This document shows positions 13,243 through 13,873 of a DNA stretch of 13,873 nt, piece after piece. Source of the DNA: an uncultured Clostridia bacterium (GTDB lineage: Bacteria; Bacillota; Clostridia; Oscillospirales; Ruminococcaceae). The notes below the pieces were generated by a model. It saw only the letters and a list, made by a program, of their open reading frames with translations, made no database searches and was not told where the DNA came from. The stretch is taken from the NCBI GenBank assembly GCA_945947715.1, contig CAMEYZ010000033.1, positions 1 through 13,873 of the forward strand, written 5' to 3'. Position 1 is the first letter of the stretch. The number at the start of each line of letters is the position of its first letter. Both the position numbers and the translations under genes were made by a program.

Positions 13243-13367
13243 TTTTTTCTCAGTCTCCCGAACGGAAATAAAAATTTAACCGTCCGATATTATACGGTGG
13301 GAGGATTTATCCGAACTATCCGTAGATTTAATGTTGCGGATCACCACTTTTAGGAGGAATTTTAATA
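13243..13367 (+). promoter_or_regulatory. Structured rplK-rplA spacer, candidate L1 regulatory site
   Basis: The gap is longer than other gaps in this ribosomal block and rich in inverted repeats: ACCGT (13279-13283) with ACGGT (13294-13298), GGTG near 13297 with CACC near 13342, and ATCCG near 13318 with CGGAT near 13337. These can make a hairpin followed by a larger branched fold that ends just before the AGGAGG of rplA. L1 is known to repress its own mRNA in several bacteria and archaea by binding an rRNA-like fold. Whether this is such a site is inference. Confidence 0.4.
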
Positions 13368-13873
13368 ATGAAACACGGAAAGAAATATGTTGAGAGCGCT
13401 AAGTCCGTTGACAGGACCAAGCTCTATGATACTACCGAAGCTCTTGCTCTTGCTGTTTCCAATGCAAAGGCAAAGTTCGATGAGACCGTTGAAGTACACA
13501 TCCGTCTCGGCGTTGACTCCCGTCACGCTGACCAGCAGGTTAGAGGCGCTGTTATCCTTCCTAACGGTACAGGTAAAAACGTAAGAGTATGCGTTTTCTG
13601 CAAGGAAGACAAGTACGAGGCTGCTAAGGCAGCTGGCGCTGAATATGTAGGCGGTCAGGATCTCGTTGACAAGATCATGAAGGAAAACTGGATGGATTTC
13701 GACGTTGTTATTGCGTCTCCTGATATGATGGGTCTCGTAGGACGTCTTGGTAAGGTTCTCGGTCCCCGCGGACTTATGCCTAACCCCAAGGCTGGTACGG
13801 TTTCTCCTGATGTTGCTAAGGCTGTTACAGATGCTAAGGCTGGTAAGATCGAGTACCGTCTTGACAAGACCAA
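13368..13873 (+). CDS. rplA: Ribosomal protein uL1 (3' end outside window)
   Basis: L1 forms the L1 stalk of the large subunit, helps eject tRNA, and is an mRNA-binding repressor in several bacteria. The ATG at 13368 follows AGGAGG. The frame is open to the end of the window, giving 168 codons of a family about 230 long. MKHGKKYVESAK, then FDETVEVHIRLGVDSRHADQ and GLVGRLGKVLGPRGLMPNPK, are clear family signatures; GTV at residues 144-146 follows. It is the last gene visible in the rpmG-to-rplA block; rplJ and rplL would be expected beyond. Confidence 0.96.
   Translation, partial: MKHGKKYVESAKSVDRTKLYDTTEALALAVSNAKAKFDETVEVHIRLGVDSRHADQQVRGAVILPNGTGKNVRVCVFCKEDKYEAAKAAGAEYVGGQDLVDKIMKENWMDFDVVIASPDMMGLVGRLGKVLGPRGLMPNPKAGTVSPDVAKAVTDAKAGKIEYRLDKT

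Noticed and set aside
1..13873. CRISPR array, phage or insertion-sequence remains
   Set aside because: No regularly spaced direct repeats, transposase, integrase, phage structural gene or target-site duplication could be recognised by eye.

Overview
The window looks like an ordinary housekeeping and biosynthetic stretch of a Firmicutes chromosome, most likely a Ruminococcus-like member of the Oscillospiraceae. Grounds: a balanced to slightly high GC content, AG-rich Shine-Dalgarno sites, sigma-A promoters with 17-bp spacers, a lysine riboswitch and a leucine T-box leader, a CxxC zinc-type L31 and L33, an archaeal/fungal-type aspartate-semialdehyde dehydrogenase, and the rpmG-secE-nusG-rplK-rplA order. 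The genus is an inference from general familiarity, not from a search.

Layout. (1) 1-1634, plus: the 3' part of a PLP-dependent methionine gamma-lyase-like ('aluminium resistance') gene, an unrecognised 189-residue gene and a terminator. (2) 1637-2104, plus: a small gene with its own strong promoter and a promoter-proximal inverted repeat. Its product resembles Arr-type ADP-ribosyltransferases, and its reading frame runs through a bidirectional terminator into the antisense of rpmE. (3) 2076-2405, minus: rpmE (L31) with its own promoter. (4) 2458-6133, minus: an asd - GNAT acetyltransferase - dapA - dapB operon behind a sigma-A promoter, a lysine riboswitch and an intrinsic terminator. (5) 6172-9303, plus: queA, tgt and an ABC ATPase without a permease. 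(6) 9331-11418, plus: leuA behind a promoter, a perfect 16-bp palindrome at the transcription start and a CUC-specified T-box leader with a strong terminator. (7) 11477 to the end, plus: rpmG, secE, nusG, rplK and the start of rplA, with structured leaders before rpmG, before rplK and between rplK and rplA.

How the genes work together. Asd, DapA and DapB carry aspartyl phosphate to tetrahydrodipicolinate, toward diaminopimelate and lysine. The riboswitch would switch the set off when lysine is plentiful, and it places an SSAT-like acetyltransferase under the same control. QueA and Tgt perform two steps of queuosine modification of tRNA. LeuA commits 2-oxoisovalerate to leucine and is gated by uncharged tRNA-Leu. 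The last block supplies ribosomal proteins, a translocon subunit and the NusG elongation factor.

I see no phage, insertion sequence, CRISPR or defence island here. The signals most worth a second look are regulatory: the palindrome on the leuA start site, the structured rpmG-operon leader with a hairpin at +1, and the rplK-rplA spacer. Among the genes they are the Arr-like gene and the GNAT inside the lysine operon.
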